Source: Atriophallophorus winterbourni
Lineage: Eukaryota > Platyhelminthes > Trematoda > Plagiorchiida > Microphallidae
Direction: 5' to 3'
NCBI GenBank assembly: GCA_013407085.1
Contig: JACCGJ010014209.1
Location: 1-64,000, forward strand
Length of the DNA stretch: 64,000 nt
The notes under the pieces are model-generated. The model was not told where the DNA came from. It did no database searches and saw nothing but the letters and a program-made list of their open reading frames with translations. The first letter of the stretch is position 1. Each line of letters opens with the position of its first letter. The position numbers and the translations under genes are program-made. Shown in pieces: positions 12,250-23,278 of the stretch.

Positions 12250-13345
12250 ACCGTATAAAGAAAGCCGTCGCTAAGAATAAGTCTCCAATAAACTCGCAGC
12301 GATAGAACTACGTTGCTTTAGAAAGACAAATAAATGCCCTGGCTGAGCAAGTTAGTAAGCTTGTCGGATCAAATAGAGTCGCGAAAATGAAGCCAACTCG
12401 TACTTTGCTCATTCTAAATCGGGGAGAGGTGCTGATTCGCGAAAGCGAATCCCGCGGTAAATGGACCACTCCAGGGTTCAGGACGTCTTGCGCATAGCAG
12501 GGCTAATTAACTTCTCAGGCAAGAGGAGTCCATCGTGTAGGCCGATGGAACCCAACTGTAAGTATCGCTCGCCCAATTTTGGTAGAATTTCTACACCAGC
12601 TGAACAGGGACACGTTTCTTTCGAAAAGTGCATATCTTGAACGCTACACAAATAGGAGTTTCAAAGTTGTCCCGGATACGTGGCCTCAATGACACTTTCA
12701 TAGAAAGTTTTACAAAACACCCAACATCGGCTTGAACACTCCCTTAAACTTTATCAACATTAGCAAAAATAAACTATATAAGCCATCTGCTGTAGTAGTC
12801 ATTGAAGATGTACTTCAAAATGGCCGCCAGTAGAATGTTAGTACGTGGAAAACTCGTTGGCAAGCGAACGCCTCTAAGGACTTCAAGGCACTACGCCAGA
12901 AAATAAGCAAGATTCGCTTTTATGCAGGCTCCTAAACGAGAAAAATCTATGTACAACTACCATTAGGCCGGTACGTTCTCATTCGCATACGCAGTCAAAC
13001 GAGGTATCAACGAGTGTGCTCCGACCCTGAGTAACGTGGATTTAACTGTGTGCCCCATAGAAATGCCCGTGTACTGTACACAAATGCTTGCTGTGTTCGT
13101 AATAAGTGGGGAGAGCTGCAGCTTGCTGCACAGGAAAACCATGTCGATATAATTGCCACCTCCGAATCATGGTTGAAATCGGATCATCATTTACCGTCAT
13201 TTGTGTCAACTAAGTAGCCCATCTATCGTCAATATAGGGATACGGGTGAGGGTGTGGCAATTATGATAAATGAAGACCTTCGCCACAGTGTGACATTGAT
13301 AAAGATTGCTTCTCACACAATCCAACTAACACCGGTATTTCTTAC
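12250..13345 (+). mobile_element. CR1-like LINE: ORF1 region and start of endonuclease
   Basis: Broken plus-strand frames at 12310-12660 encode ERQINALAEQVSKL, then a VLRIAGLINFSGKRSPSC stretch, consistent with a LINE ORF1 protein. From 13063 the endonuclease begins: RVLYTNACCVRNKWGELQL, then DIIATSESWLKS. The endonuclease continues across a SINE insertion at 13355-13446. The copy has internal stops. It is the only fragment here that preserves both ORF1 and EN in order. Confidence 0.6.
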
Positions 13346-13354
13346 TGTCGCTAG

Positions 13355-13446
13355 GCCTAGGCAACCTGACAGTATCTTAGCCTACGTGCAGTCTCTGACT
13401 GTGCGGCACTTTGCCTGGTCCAGGCTTGTGCTTTCATACATACATG
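13355..13446 (+). mobile_element. 5'-truncated SINE-like insertion with 10-bp TSD
   Basis: The insert begins at GCCTAGGCAACCTGACAG and ends after GCTTTCATACATACATG. It is flanked by identical CTGTCGCTAG at 13345-13354 and 13447-13456. Removing the insert and one duplicate joins the two halves of the LINE endonuclease. 5' truncation plus a target-site duplication is the signature of target-primed reverse transcription. Confidence 0.8.
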
Positions 13447-13456
13447 CTGTCGCTAG

Positions 13457-13680
13457 GAGGAGACTAGCACTTGCATGGGCTTATAGAAGCCCGACAGCTT
13501 CACTATTAGACAATCATTTACCGAGGGACACATTGGAAGTATGGAAAGAAATACACGCATTGCTATTGTTGGAGACTTTAATCTCCCGGGCATCGATTGG
13601 TGTACCGAAATTTCTTTATCAGTGTCAGCTGAGTCGCAATATCTTGAATGGTTTCATGTGACGGCCTTGGCCAATTTATA
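13457..13680 (+). mobile_element. CR1-like LINE endonuclease, continuation
   Basis: After the SINE insertion the frame resumes with AWAYRSPTASLLDNHLP and reaches IAIVGDFNLPGIDW in a shifted frame near 13560-13600, the GDFN motif of LINE endonucleases. The match stops near 13680, where an antisense Gypsy fragment begins. Confidence 0.65.
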
Positions 13681-14358
13681 TTTGTTTTAAAAATCATTTT
13701 TGAGAAGGATAGGGGCCCATCGTTGCAGTCGATTGGCTGTATAAACCGGTTTTCCCCTTTTTGCAACCGGATACGCTCAAAAGTGGCTTGTGATCCGTCA
13801 CAACAGTGAAATGATATCTTTGTAGCATTTTGTGGGATCTTTTAACAGCAAAAATGATTGTCAAAGCTTCTTTCTCAATTTTTCCATAGTTGATCTCTGC
13901 AGATGTGAAGGATCTGGCGGCCTTTTCACTTCCATCAAGAAAAACATGACAACTGACTGCATCTATACCGTGGCTTGAAGCATCGGTGTTGACAACAATT
14001 TCCATTGATGGGTTGAAGTGCGTTAGGATCAAATCCTAGTAAAGCAAAGATTTCAATTGATCGAAAGCTGCTTTGACAAAACTTTGACCCAAACCATGGT
14101 GCTTCTTTTTTAAAAGTTGGTTGAAGGGTGTGCGTACACGATGCATCTCAGGTGAGATTTCATTATAATGATCGATGAGTCGCAAGAAAGATCCGCAATC
14201 GTTTATATTATTGGGAGGAGGCATACTGCAGATAGCACTAACGTTATCTGGATCGCGAGGGCGACCATGTGCGTCAAAAATGAAACCGAGTTATTTTATA
14301 GAAGTCAAAAAGAATTCACATTTGTCGCTACGAAGACGAAATCCGTAGTCGCGAATAC

Positions 14359-15146
14359 TTACTTACTTTTACTTTTGTGCGGCTGGCTCCACGGGTGGAT
14401 TAGCCGGCTTCATTGATGTCTCGGATTGAAACATCACCATGAAGTTTCTTGGGGATAGTGCACAAGTGATGTCCCCAGCACCACTTGGTGTTTGTTCGAG
14501 TACACCTCTCTAGCTTTTGCACAGCCAAGTGCAACCTACAAGGCAGCAGGGAGTTGGCAGAAAAACGCGCTGTGCGCCAGTTATCTACCTACGGGGCTTC
14601 TCCCCGGATTTTTCCTCGGGGTTTTCTCCCGAAGCCTTTCCCGCAATTGGGTGACCCACAAGGCAGTGGGGGTTTGGAGTCAGGGTTTTCCTTCCCCTAG
14701 ATGGATTTCCAGTAGCTGACGAGCTCCATCTGCCCGGAGCAAACTGGTGTTAAGGCGCCAGTCACCCGCCTTCGCCCCCTCTCCTGCACGGATGTGCAAT
14801 CGTGCAGCATCTCCGTACTGTGCGGCTAACATGGTGCTAAATTGATTGGCCAACGGTAGCGAGCTGCATGCTGTAACACGCTGTTCTCTCACTACCATTT
14901 CTATTTCTGTTTCCCCATATCTGTCTAGGCTTGGGCAACCTGACAATATCTTAGCCCACGTGCAGTCTCTGACTGTACGGCACTTCGCCGGGATCAGGCT
15001 TGTGCTTTCATACATACATACATACATCTCCTGTCAGTAAGAGCAGTTCCGCCGGGCTTGTGAAAGCCACTCGTGCAGGCCAGGAGTTGGACTTGGTTGT
15101 CAGAGGCTATTTGAGACGCACGCCACGCAGGAGCATTTTATAGATA
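14359..15146 (+). mobile_element. Insertion inside Gypsy with 14-bp TSD
   Basis: The Gypsy frame is cut at GTAGTCGCGAATAC (14345-14358) and resumes after GTAGTTGCGAATAC (15147-15160), one mismatch in 14. The 788-bp insert starts ACTTACTTACTTTTACTTT-like, a head shared with 10641. It holds a GGCAGTGGG / CCCACAAGGCAG region shared with 23.5 and 28.5 kb, and a full SINE copy at about 14783-15020. It is therefore a composite, possibly a non-LTR element that later received the SINE. Confidence 0.55.
14783..15025 (+). mobile_element. SINE-like repeat, near full length
   Basis: Starts with CCTGCACGGATGTGCAATCG, passes through GCTAACATGGTGCTAAATTG and CTCACTACCATTTCTATTTC, and ends CTTGTGCTTTCATACATACA. 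It matches the complete copy at 31861-32105 along its length. Confidence 0.75.
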
Positions 15147-15179
15147 GTAGTTGCGAATACGCTCGATGTGTGTGTGTGA

Positions 15180-15435
15180 TGTGAAAGTACAAGCCTGATC
15201 CAGGCAAAGTGCCGCACAGTCAGAGACTATATGTGGGCTGAGATACTGTCAGGTTGCCCAGGCCTAGACAGATCTGATAAAAGAAATAGAAAGAAAATAG
15301 AAATGGTAGTGAGACTCCAGTGTGTTTCAGCATGCAGCACACTACCGGTGGCAAATTAATTTAGCACGATGTTAGCAGCACAGCACAGAAATACTGCACG
15401 ATTGCACATCCGATGCAATCTCGTTTGTGATGGAC
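15180..15435 (-). mobile_element. SINE-like repeat, near full length, inverted
   Basis: Minus-orientation copy beginning with GTACAAGCCTGATCCAGGCA and ending in GATTGCACATCCGATG on the plus strand. Faces the copy at 14783 about 150 bases away, so the pair forms an inverted repeat. Short GTGATG matches on both sides may be its target duplication. Confidence 0.75.
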
Positions 15436-15888
15436 ATGATTTAAGAATGTTTCATCACCGTTTACCGTACCGCTCGATAACACAAGATGTGCGATCCATA
15501 AGCTCGTTACTGTTCGATCCACAAATGATTATGTCACGTAGGTAAGATGCAGTACCTGACAAACCGGTCAGCATTATATCCATAATCTGTTGAAATATAG
15601 CCAGGGAGATGAATGCACACCAAAAAATAGACGATTGTACCGGAATAGTCCTTTGTGCGAATTTATGTTCAGTAGTTCTTTGCATTCACCCGCAATTTCA
15701 ATTTAAAGATATGCATCCGACAGACCAAGTTTTGCGAAACATGTTCCGTCGTTTAGACGTGTGAATAGATCTTCGGGAATTGGAGTGGATATTGAGGAGA
15801 AAGCAAAGCATTATTGAGTCATATGGAATAATCGGTACAAATACGTACGGATCCATTAGATTTCTGAACAACAACTATAGGAGCAGCC

Positions 15889-16040
15889 TACTTCGGTGTA
15901 GGCAACCGGGTAGTATCATGCCTACGTTCAACGATGACGATTATGACAACGCTTTGTACCCCCCTTCTCGCTTTGTACATCTCATTGTTTATGTTGAACG
16001 GCACCATATCTGTATCAGATTGTGCAATAATAATAATAAT
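15889..16040 (+). mobile_element. 5'-truncated non-LTR insertion with AAT tail and 10-bp TSD
   Basis: The insert starts TACTTCGGTGTAGGCAACCG and ends in (AAT)n. AGGAGCAGCC flanks it exactly on both sides (15879-15888 and 16041-16050). The same 3' sequence recurs at 24105-24285. The target is the antisense WAAP motif of the Gypsy RT. Confidence 0.8.
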
Positions 16041-16459
16041 AGGAGCAGCCCATGAAGAGTAACTGACGAGTTCAATAACTCCAGATTTTTGTAGTCTCAA
16101 GAGCTGCATAAGGGACTTAACGCTTGGGTCGAAATACTGGCTGAGCATTGGGTGAAAGCTTGAGAGTTTCTTTGAATTTAGTGCAGCCGCCTAAACCGGG
16201 TTGGAAACTGAACTGAAGGTGGATATTATGTGATGTGTGAAACATCGTTTAGAATTTGTTGTATGAGCAAGAGAGACGCTATTGCACACAGTATTTAGAG
16301 GTAAATTCTACAAATTTAGTTTTTCCATCCAATCGAGACGCCGCTCTGTATCCAAATTCCCAAGAATCTTCATTGAAGCCGACTCATCCTCCAGGAGGAG
16401 TTAGTCGCACAAAAGTAAAAAGTAATCAAGACCAAGTAAGTTTAGCTGCATATGCTCTG

Positions 16460-16982
16460 TCAGATAACAAATTCTATGAATTTTGTATCTCTGAACGAGA
16501 CGTCAGAATTTAGCTCACCAGTTATCTGTAGGGTATTTCCTGAAGCACAATGTTCAGGAATGCTCAATGCTTTTACAGCTGATTGTGATATATAACTGGA
16601 AGAACTTCCGGTGTCAAATAGAGCATGGAGACGGACTTTATTAACAGTTATTAACGCGGAAGCGCTGAAATTGTTGTAGAAAGTAAGGGACTGATTGTAC
16701 AGTTTGAGATTTGTGTAGATTGTTTCGATCTGCATACACGTTTAAAATGGCCAATTTTGCCACAATTTTTACAAATTGATTCTTTTGCTGGTTATTTCAA
16801 ACGGGGATGTCTAGTTCTACCACGAAAGTAACAAGTTTGAGCAGAAAGTTCATTACGAATTGATTTGGAAGAATTCGAATCGGAAGTTGTACAGCTAAAG
16901 TTTGGAGTAGGATTGTATGATTGAGACTGTTTATGAGCAAGCTCAAGTGATCTAGCAAATTGAATGGAAAACTACGAAACAA
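16460..16982 (-). mobile_element. Gypsy fragment: zinc knuckle and protease, inverted arm
   Basis: Minus strand 16982-16500 carries the degenerate Gag end (CKNCGKIGHF-type knuckle) and then NKVRLHALFDTGSSSSYIS, the aspartic protease DTG box, continuing to TLQITGELNSDVSF. It is a close inverted copy of plus-strand 17480-17905, so this is one arm of a palindromic arrangement. Confidence 0.75.
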
Positions 16983-16984
16983 GA

Positions 16985-18770
16985 AATCCTATTTCAGAAA
17001 GATTCAATACTAAAACCGCAACTATTCGACGCCGACCCGAATTCACCCGATGCTGATAAACGATGGCATCATTGGTTCAGAACTTTCAATACCTACTTGA
17101 AGTCCGTGAATTCTAGCTGCTTGGATAAGCTTGAAACGCTAGTACATTTTGTCAACCACTCTGTTTATGATTACATCGCTGATTGCGTCGATTACGAAAC
17201 AGCGGTAGACATTTTGAAGAAGATATATATCCGACCCAAAAGTATTGTTTTTGCCCGTCATCTTTTGACTACTTGTAAACAAGAAGCCGGTGAAGATGTT
17301 GATCAATTTCTTCAGAGATTGAAATCACTAGCTAAAGATTGCGAGTTCAAATCAGTTACCGCTTTAGAACATTGCAATGAATCAGTACGATACGCTTTGA
17401 TTTCCGGTCTGCAATCAAGCACAATTCGGGAGAAACTACTTGCACAGCATGATCTGAGCTTGGAAGAAGCTCATAAATGTGCTAGATCACTTGAGCTTGC
17501 TCATAAACAGTCTCAATCATACAATCCTACTACAAACTTTAGTTGTACAACTTCCGATTCAAATTCTTCTGAATCAATTCGTAATGAACTTTCTGCTCCA
17601 ACTATTCAAACTTGTTACCTTCGTGGTAGAACTAGACATCCCCGTACAAAATGTCCAGCTAAAGAATCAATTTGTAATAATTGTGGCAAAATTGGCCATT
17701 TTCAACGTGTATGCAGATCGAAACAATCTACACAAATCTCAAACTGTACATTCAGTCCTTTACTTTCTACAACAATTTCAACACCGTCATTGGTCTACTT
17801 GTCTCGCGCATCCGCGTTAATAACTGTTAACAAAGTCTGCCTCCATGCCCTATTTGACACCGGAAGTTCTTCCAGTTATATATCACAATCAGCTGTAAAA
17901 GCAAATGGCTGGATCGTACATCCTGATAAATCTTCGGTTACCATGGCTTCTACGTCACTCTAATGTGAGACATGTGGTTTTTGTTACGTTGATATCCAGT
18001 ACAACGGTATATCATACAACCGCTTCAGAATATCAGTGCTCCCTGGTCTTTGTACCGATGTCCTTCTCGGACATGATTTTTTGGGCCTGCATGAAAAAAT
18101 TGAAATTTCGTTTGGTGGCACCCAGGGTACGCTCGCTCTATGCGGAGTGGCACTGGCTCAACTGACATCACCCGCCTTGTTTTCAAATCTCGCACCTGAC
18201 TGTAAACCGATCGCTACAAAGTCTCGACGTCATGCCTCAGATGATGACGTTTTTATCGCCACTGAAATTAAACAACTACTCGACGATTGTGTCATCGAAC
18301 CGCCGAGCTCACCTTGGAGGGCTTAAGTTCTGGTAACCAAAAGCTCCACTCACAAGAAACGTATAGTCGTCGACTATAGTCACAATCAATCGGTATACGT
18401 ACCTTGATGCCTATCCATTACCGCGACTGAATAGAATCGTTGAGGAAATAGCTCGCTACGAGGTCTATAGCACACTAGATCTTAAGAGCGCCTATCATCA
18501 AGTTCAAATTCAAGAAAATGATAAACGTTACACTGCTTTCGTGGCTGGTGGTCGACTATACCAATTCTGTCGCATAACTTTTGGCGTTACAAACGGAGTC
18601 GCCTGTTTCCAACGCACCATCGATCACACAATCCAACTAGAGAACCATAAAGCTACTTATGCGTACATTGACAATGTTACAGTGTGTGGAACTTCGCAGC
18701 TCACACATGACCAGAATTTGGAGGCAATTATGAACGTCTTTTCATTCGATTAAACATGCAAAATGCATTA
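16985..18770 (+). mobile_element. Ty3/Gypsy remnant: Gag, protease, RT
   Basis: The 17097-17963 frame (288 codons) encodes a retrotransposon Gag (FLQRLKSLAKDCEF region). Two knuckles follow, one degenerate (CYLRGRTRHPRTKC) and one CCHC (CNNCGKIGHFQRVC), then the protease LHALFDTGSSSSYIS. After a frameshift, 18036-18326 has LPGLCTDVLLGHDFLG (protease end) and then the RT entry IEPPSSPWRA. Then come SAYHQVQI (near 18490) and FGVTNGVACFQRTID with YAYIDN in the catalytic site (YxDN in place of YxDD). It ends at about 18770. It is inactive. Confidence 0.8.
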
Positions 18771-18911
18771 ACTCTCTCACCCTTCAGTGATGAGACCTCT
18801 CCCATCTTACATTCACAGGTACACACGCCTGTGCTCCTTACGAATCAATCATGGTCGTGGCGGGTGTTTTCAAGCACATCTCCAACAGAATATGAGCACT
18901 CGGTCGACTAT

Positions 18912-19160
18912 CGCCCTGCACGGATGTGCAATCGTGCAGTATTTCTGTGCGGTGCGGCTAACATCGTGCTAAATTGAGTGGCTAGCGGTTGTGAGCTCCA
19001 TGCTGAAATACGCTGGAGTCTCACTACCATTTCTATTTTCTTTCTGTTTTGTCATATCTGTCTAGGCCTGGGCAACCTGACAGTATCTCAGCCCACGTGC
19101 AGTCTCTGACTGTGCGGCACTTTGCCTGGATCAGGCTTGTGCTTTCACATTACACACATC
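18912..19160 (+). mobile_element. SINE-like repeat, near full length
   Basis: Begins CCCTGCACGGATGTGCAATC and ends CTTGTGCTTTCACATTACAC. The full set of internal blocks is present (GCGGCTAACATCGTGC, CTCACTACCATTTC, CTGTCTAGGCCTGGGCAACC). It truncates the adjoining Gypsy remnant. Confidence 0.75.
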
Positions 19161-19164
19161 GACC

Positions 19165-19325
19165 TGTGATACTGACACTGTGCAGTGAAGATAATAATGC
19201 GTCAGCACAGGCTTTAACAAGTTCAACGGAAATTCCAACCTCACCTGGCGATTTACCGTTCTTCATTCGTCGCAAAACACTTGAGATCTCGTACTCTGAT
19301 TGGGTATCGAAATTAACCGGGTAGC
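19165..19325 (-). mobile_element. RTE-like LINE RT fragment
   Basis: The minus strand encodes SEYEISSVLRRMKNGKSPGE, then VGISVELVKAC. This is the RT entry motif of RTE-clade LINEs (LKNGKAPGEDGIPAELLK). Only about 50 codons survive between two SINE copies. Confidence 0.6.
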
Positions 19326-19404
19326 CGCATCTCTGTACCGGGCCAGTTATTACTGTACCGATAGCTGACGGTTCAGTAGCTGACTGAAATTGTTATATAT
19401 TACC

Positions 19405-19470
19405 AGAGTAGACTGTGCGGCACTGTGCCTGGATCAGGCTTGTGCTTTCATACCATATACCATACCAGAG
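19405..19470 (+). mobile_element. SINE-like repeat, 3' end only
   Basis: Only the terminal part remains: GACTGTGCGGCACTGTGCC, then GATCAGGCTTGTGCTTTCAT and an ACCATACCAT-type tail. Confidence 0.65.
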
Positions 19471-19714
19471 TAGAACCCAAGTAATAATTACCAAAATGCT
19501 TAGCACTAAAAACCTTTATGTTATTAGTCACTATTGTCTAACTAAGCCCAATACTACGCGTAGCAAGAACAAAGGCAGACCCTTTAGGCAGGCCATTAGC
19601 CTGCTGTTTTGGTGTGCGTTTGAATTTTCTCCGACCGACGCAGCGAAAATTCCATAGTTCAAAATATGTAAAAACTTCATGCGTGTAAATCGTGCGGGTC
19701 GTAGTACATCCTTC

Positions 19715-19855
19715 TGGTACACTACCATTTCTATTCTATTTTCTTTCTCATATCTGTCTAGGCCTGGGCAACCTGACAGTATCTTAGCCCACGTGCAGTC
19801 TGCGACTGTGCGGCACTTTGCCTGGATCTGGCTTGTGGTTTCATACATACATACA
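19715..19855 (+). mobile_element. SINE-like repeat, 5'-truncated
   Basis: Begins in the ACACTACCATTTCTATTC block and ends GGTTTCATACATACATACAG. Same orientation as the two copies just upstream, giving three within 1 kb. Confidence 0.7.
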
Positions 19856-19972
19856 GTCTGTGGCTCGTCTGTATTTATACACTGTTGCTAGCTAAACACA
19901 ATAAGGCCGACAAATGGACCAATGAGAATCGATAATCATAAATTAAAGGGTTTTAAATGTTATAATGAGTTT

Positions 19973-22425
19973 TTGAGGAAAATAATAATATTTCCTCAAC
20001 ACCTCCCCTTTCGAGATTCTCAATTCCGGGACTTGCGTGGATTGACCTCCAACGGTTTCACGGGTTTGCTTTTTCTGGTTGTCCAGCGACGTGATTGTAG
20101 ACTTCGGTCAGCCGGTATTTCGGTCGTGATAGATTCACCTGGTGTTGGAAGGCTGAATGTTTCATACAGTATGTCCTGTGGTATCCCGATCTCGACGATC
20201 GTATCGGAGGTGGCGGATCTCAGACGTAACCGATTTCTGTGTCGTGTCATGACATCTTTTCCAACTTTGACGTCGAACATCACACTGCCTCTGCGACGGA
20301 TGTTGTTACCATCGATCCAAGGTGAACTTGATGTTCTGTAGTCTCGTACGTGGACGGCAGTACCTGGTTCGAAGCATGACTGTTGATTCTGATTGAGCGG
20401 CAGTTTAGTTGACTTGGACCAGCGACATATACATGAATTCTTTGCCACGATTTTTCTGGTGTAGGCCATGGTGCAATTAGTACACGGCTAGGCATCTTGG
20501 CTGCCTGCTGACATTGACGACATAACTTGAGGAATAGATCAATATCTGCTTTCATACCAGACCAATAAGCGAAAACTGCGAGCGATTGTCTTCATGAGTT
20601 GAACGCATGGGTGCCTATTGTGGAATTATCGAAGGACACGATTGCGTAGATTCGTTGGCACAGAACGCGATCATTGAACATTAGACACTCGTCAATAATA
20701 GAATTGCGAGAGTTCCACAGCAGCTGTAAATTCCGGGCAACCACAGTGAGTATAGGCGATTGCTTGCAGCAAACTTTCATCTGGGTGCGTACATCGCTTA
20801 ATGTCCTCAGCTTTGACAGGCAATCCCGCACGGCGTCGTCAAATTGTCACTGCATACTTTGCTCGATGGAGACACATGCAATCACTGTATCCTCGTCTGG
20901 TTGATCATACGCGGGATTAAGTGGGACAGCGCGCCCGCTTGACCAAAATCTTCAGAACGGCGATATTGTATATCGAAATCGTATCCCAATAGTGTGAGAG
21001 ACCATCTTTGTAACCGGTTTGCAGAATGTCCCGGTATACCTTTTTCGAGCCTGAATATCGAAATCAAAGGCTTGTGGTCGGTTAGCAACGTAAAGTGATG
21101 GCCATAGATCAACTTATGGAATCGTTTGACCGCGAAGATGAGAGCTAATGCTTCTTTTTCGATTTGACCATAGTTGCGTTCGGCTGGAGTCAATGATCGT
21201 GAAGCATGCACGATCGCCTTCTCGTTTCCATCGGGAAACCTGTGAAGAACTACAGCACCCACACCATATCCAAATGCATCGGCTGCCACGACGATCGGCA
21301 GCTTGGTGTCGTAGTGCGTCAGTAACATGTTTGATGTTAACCGGCTTTGCGTTATTCTTGTGATGGAGACTAGCTTGCGCTTTGTTACATTTTCCGAATT
21401 CATTTGTGAACACGGTTGCATGTTCAAGCATTATCTCGTCTCGCTTTTTCTGGAGTGTTTCGGTTGCTTGTACCTGATTGCAAATTTCACTGATCGGAGG
21501 GCGAGCCAAATCGAGAAGATCGAATCAATCGAAGCCAAACAGTTGTGAATTAGATACGTAACACGTGCCTACGACCGTTGAGCTTCCGAATGAGATTTGG
21601 CATTGCAGCTATACGGAACCTCCACAGACACTGCTGGAGTTCTGCGTCGTAGGTTTGAGTTCTTGGAAGCCAAGTTTCCGCCAGCGTTTCGGAGAAATGA
21701 TCGTAATGCCCAATGCAGTGTCCAACTGCAATCGAACAGATTGACCGTTGATTTGGACCATTACGAATTTTCTCTGATCGGCTGCGTTGACTCGGAACGT
21801 AGCCAAAAGACTGAGAGACTTCTTCGAAGGCTTGTGTGAAGGCTTCGAGCAATCAATACTTTGTTGACAGAGACCATCCTTGTAACCAACAATGTTAAAT
21901 CGTTGACATCGGTGTTGCTTGAACGGGCAGAATTTGACGAAATCCCATGCGTCGCATAGCCAACATTCAGAAGGAGGATTCTTTGATCCTGGCGAAGATG
22001 AAGTTGGTTTCTGTGAACCAGGTTGATTCGGGTTGGAGTTTGACTGCAAGTTTGTCATGGTCCCCATATTGGACCATAGCCGAATCCCGATGGATATTTA
22101 CCGATCGAATATACTCGTCACCAATGGCTTGGAGCGTGAGTGAAGGGTCCTGTTCCAATCGATTGAGGAGCCGGGTCCTAATATCTGTGAAACTGGAAGA
22201 CTGGAGACTGCATATAAATATTAACGATTTATATTGATCATCCGCTAGTGAACGAAGCTTAAACCGCTCGCACTCTGTGTTAACAATGCCCATGTGAGTT
22301 AAGAAATCGTCGGGTTCCTGCATAACCAGTTTTAGGTATCGATAACGCGTGTTAAACAGTAATGTCTCCAAATAGCTGTTTCAGTGTTTCGTTTCGTTTT
22401 TGAGGAAAATAATATTTCCTCAACA
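19973..22425 (-). mobile_element. Second Ty3/Gypsy element, internally deleted
   Basis: Minus strand, 5' to 3': Gag (22371-21967), then a CWLCDAWDF..CPFKQHRC knuckle-like region. A degenerate protease follows (VQINGQSVRLQLDTALGITIIS, DTA in place of DTG) at 22067-21609. RT is essentially missing. RNase H is present (21427-20882: ERNYGQIEKEALALIFAVKR, TDHKPLISIF). Then come integrase start (WPTPEKSWQRIHV, 20450-20410) and the integrase C-terminus (FEPGTAVHVRDYR, 20380-20340), with the catalytic core between them deleted. Near-identical TTTTTGAGGAAAATAAT..ATTTCCTCAACA blocks lie at both ends (19972 and 22398). Confidence 0.75.
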
Positions 22426-22452
22426 GAAATATATATATATATATATATATAC
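22426..22452. repeat. (TA)n microsatellite
   Basis: Short AT dinucleotide run at the right edge of the Gypsy element, about 190 bases before the ADAM10 start codon. Confidence 0.85.
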
Positions 22453-22641
22453 TTTTTATTAAAACGAGGGATGTGTATGACAGGAAATCATTCTTCGTTT
22501 TAAAGATTAGTTGTCAATTTTATCACATCTTCAATTCCCAAGTGCAGGCATGCTTAGCGTTGTTCATGCCTGTCATTTATATTTCAGATCTACAGGACGT
22601 CGCGTGCCTTTAGTCATTACAACTCTGCTTACTGAAACGGC

Positions 22642-23278
22642 ATGGCGAAGTTTTCAGTTGTTTTTCTTATATCTGCATTGCACTTGATATACAGCTCCCC
22701 TTTGGACAGATTGTTCAGCCATTATGAACAACTAAACTATTCAACAGACGCGATCAAGCATGCTCACTTTCGTGTTCGTCGTAGTGTCGAAACAACTAAC
22801 TTTCCAACACCCCCTATCCGTTTTCCACTCAATGTTCTTGGAATGAATGTCACTTTAATACTACTCCCCAAAGAAGATTTTATTTCTTCTTCATCGAATA
22901 TCATTGTTGGGGATGATCCTCTCGCAGATGGTTCCAAACTTTTTGATCACCTTTATCGCGGCTTTGTAGACGGTTACCCTGGCAGCGCTGTTCATGGAGC
23001 AGTGAATAATGGAGTTTTCCATGGTTCCATCAGGTTGAGCAAATTCGATTCAAATTCGTTCCACATTGAACCAGCTGGAAGGTACTTTGATGAACTCAAA
23101 TCTTTCCACTCAATCGCTTATCACGATCATGCGGTTAAATTAGCTCCGTATATGAAATTTTCTGAATCGTATTCGGACGCATCTCATGGAAAGTCTTCAT
23201 TTTGCGGAGTTTATGCCCCGAAATTTGAAGAGACGGATTCTGGACACGCACAAACTACTGCGAATCACCCATCTAAAC
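22642..23278 (+). CDS. ADAM10: ADAM10 exon 1: signal peptide and prodomain
   Basis: ATG at 22642 follows an in-frame signal peptide [19 protein letters not shown]. The prodomain shows [20 protein letters not shown], a GVFHGSIRL strand, [10 protein letters not shown] and [10 protein letters not shown], all ADAM10 prodomain positions, and an [10 protein letters not shown] segment where the family has its cysteine-containing segment. The open frame continues to a stop at 23343, but AAAC|GTGAGC at 23279 is a good donor and its phase (1) fits exon 2. Confidence 0.9.

Larger units (their letters stand above)
13690..16180 (-). mobile_element. Ty3/Gypsy pol remnant (RT to RNase H) with nested insertions
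   Basis: Minus strand, 5' to 3': RT with KSGVIELVSYSSWAAP (16130-16040), a catalytic segment IFQQIMD..GTASYLRDIIICG (15600-15520, YLRD in place of YxDD), a KCEFF-like RT end near 14330, and FLRLIDHYNEISPEMHR (14200). RNase H follows at 14032-13694 (VVNTDASSHGIDAVSCH, then NYGKIEKEALTIIFAVKR and VVTDHKPLL). It is interrupted by 14359-15146, by a SINE at about 15180-15435, and by 15889-16040. Mutated catalytic residues and stops show it is dead. Confidence 0.75.
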
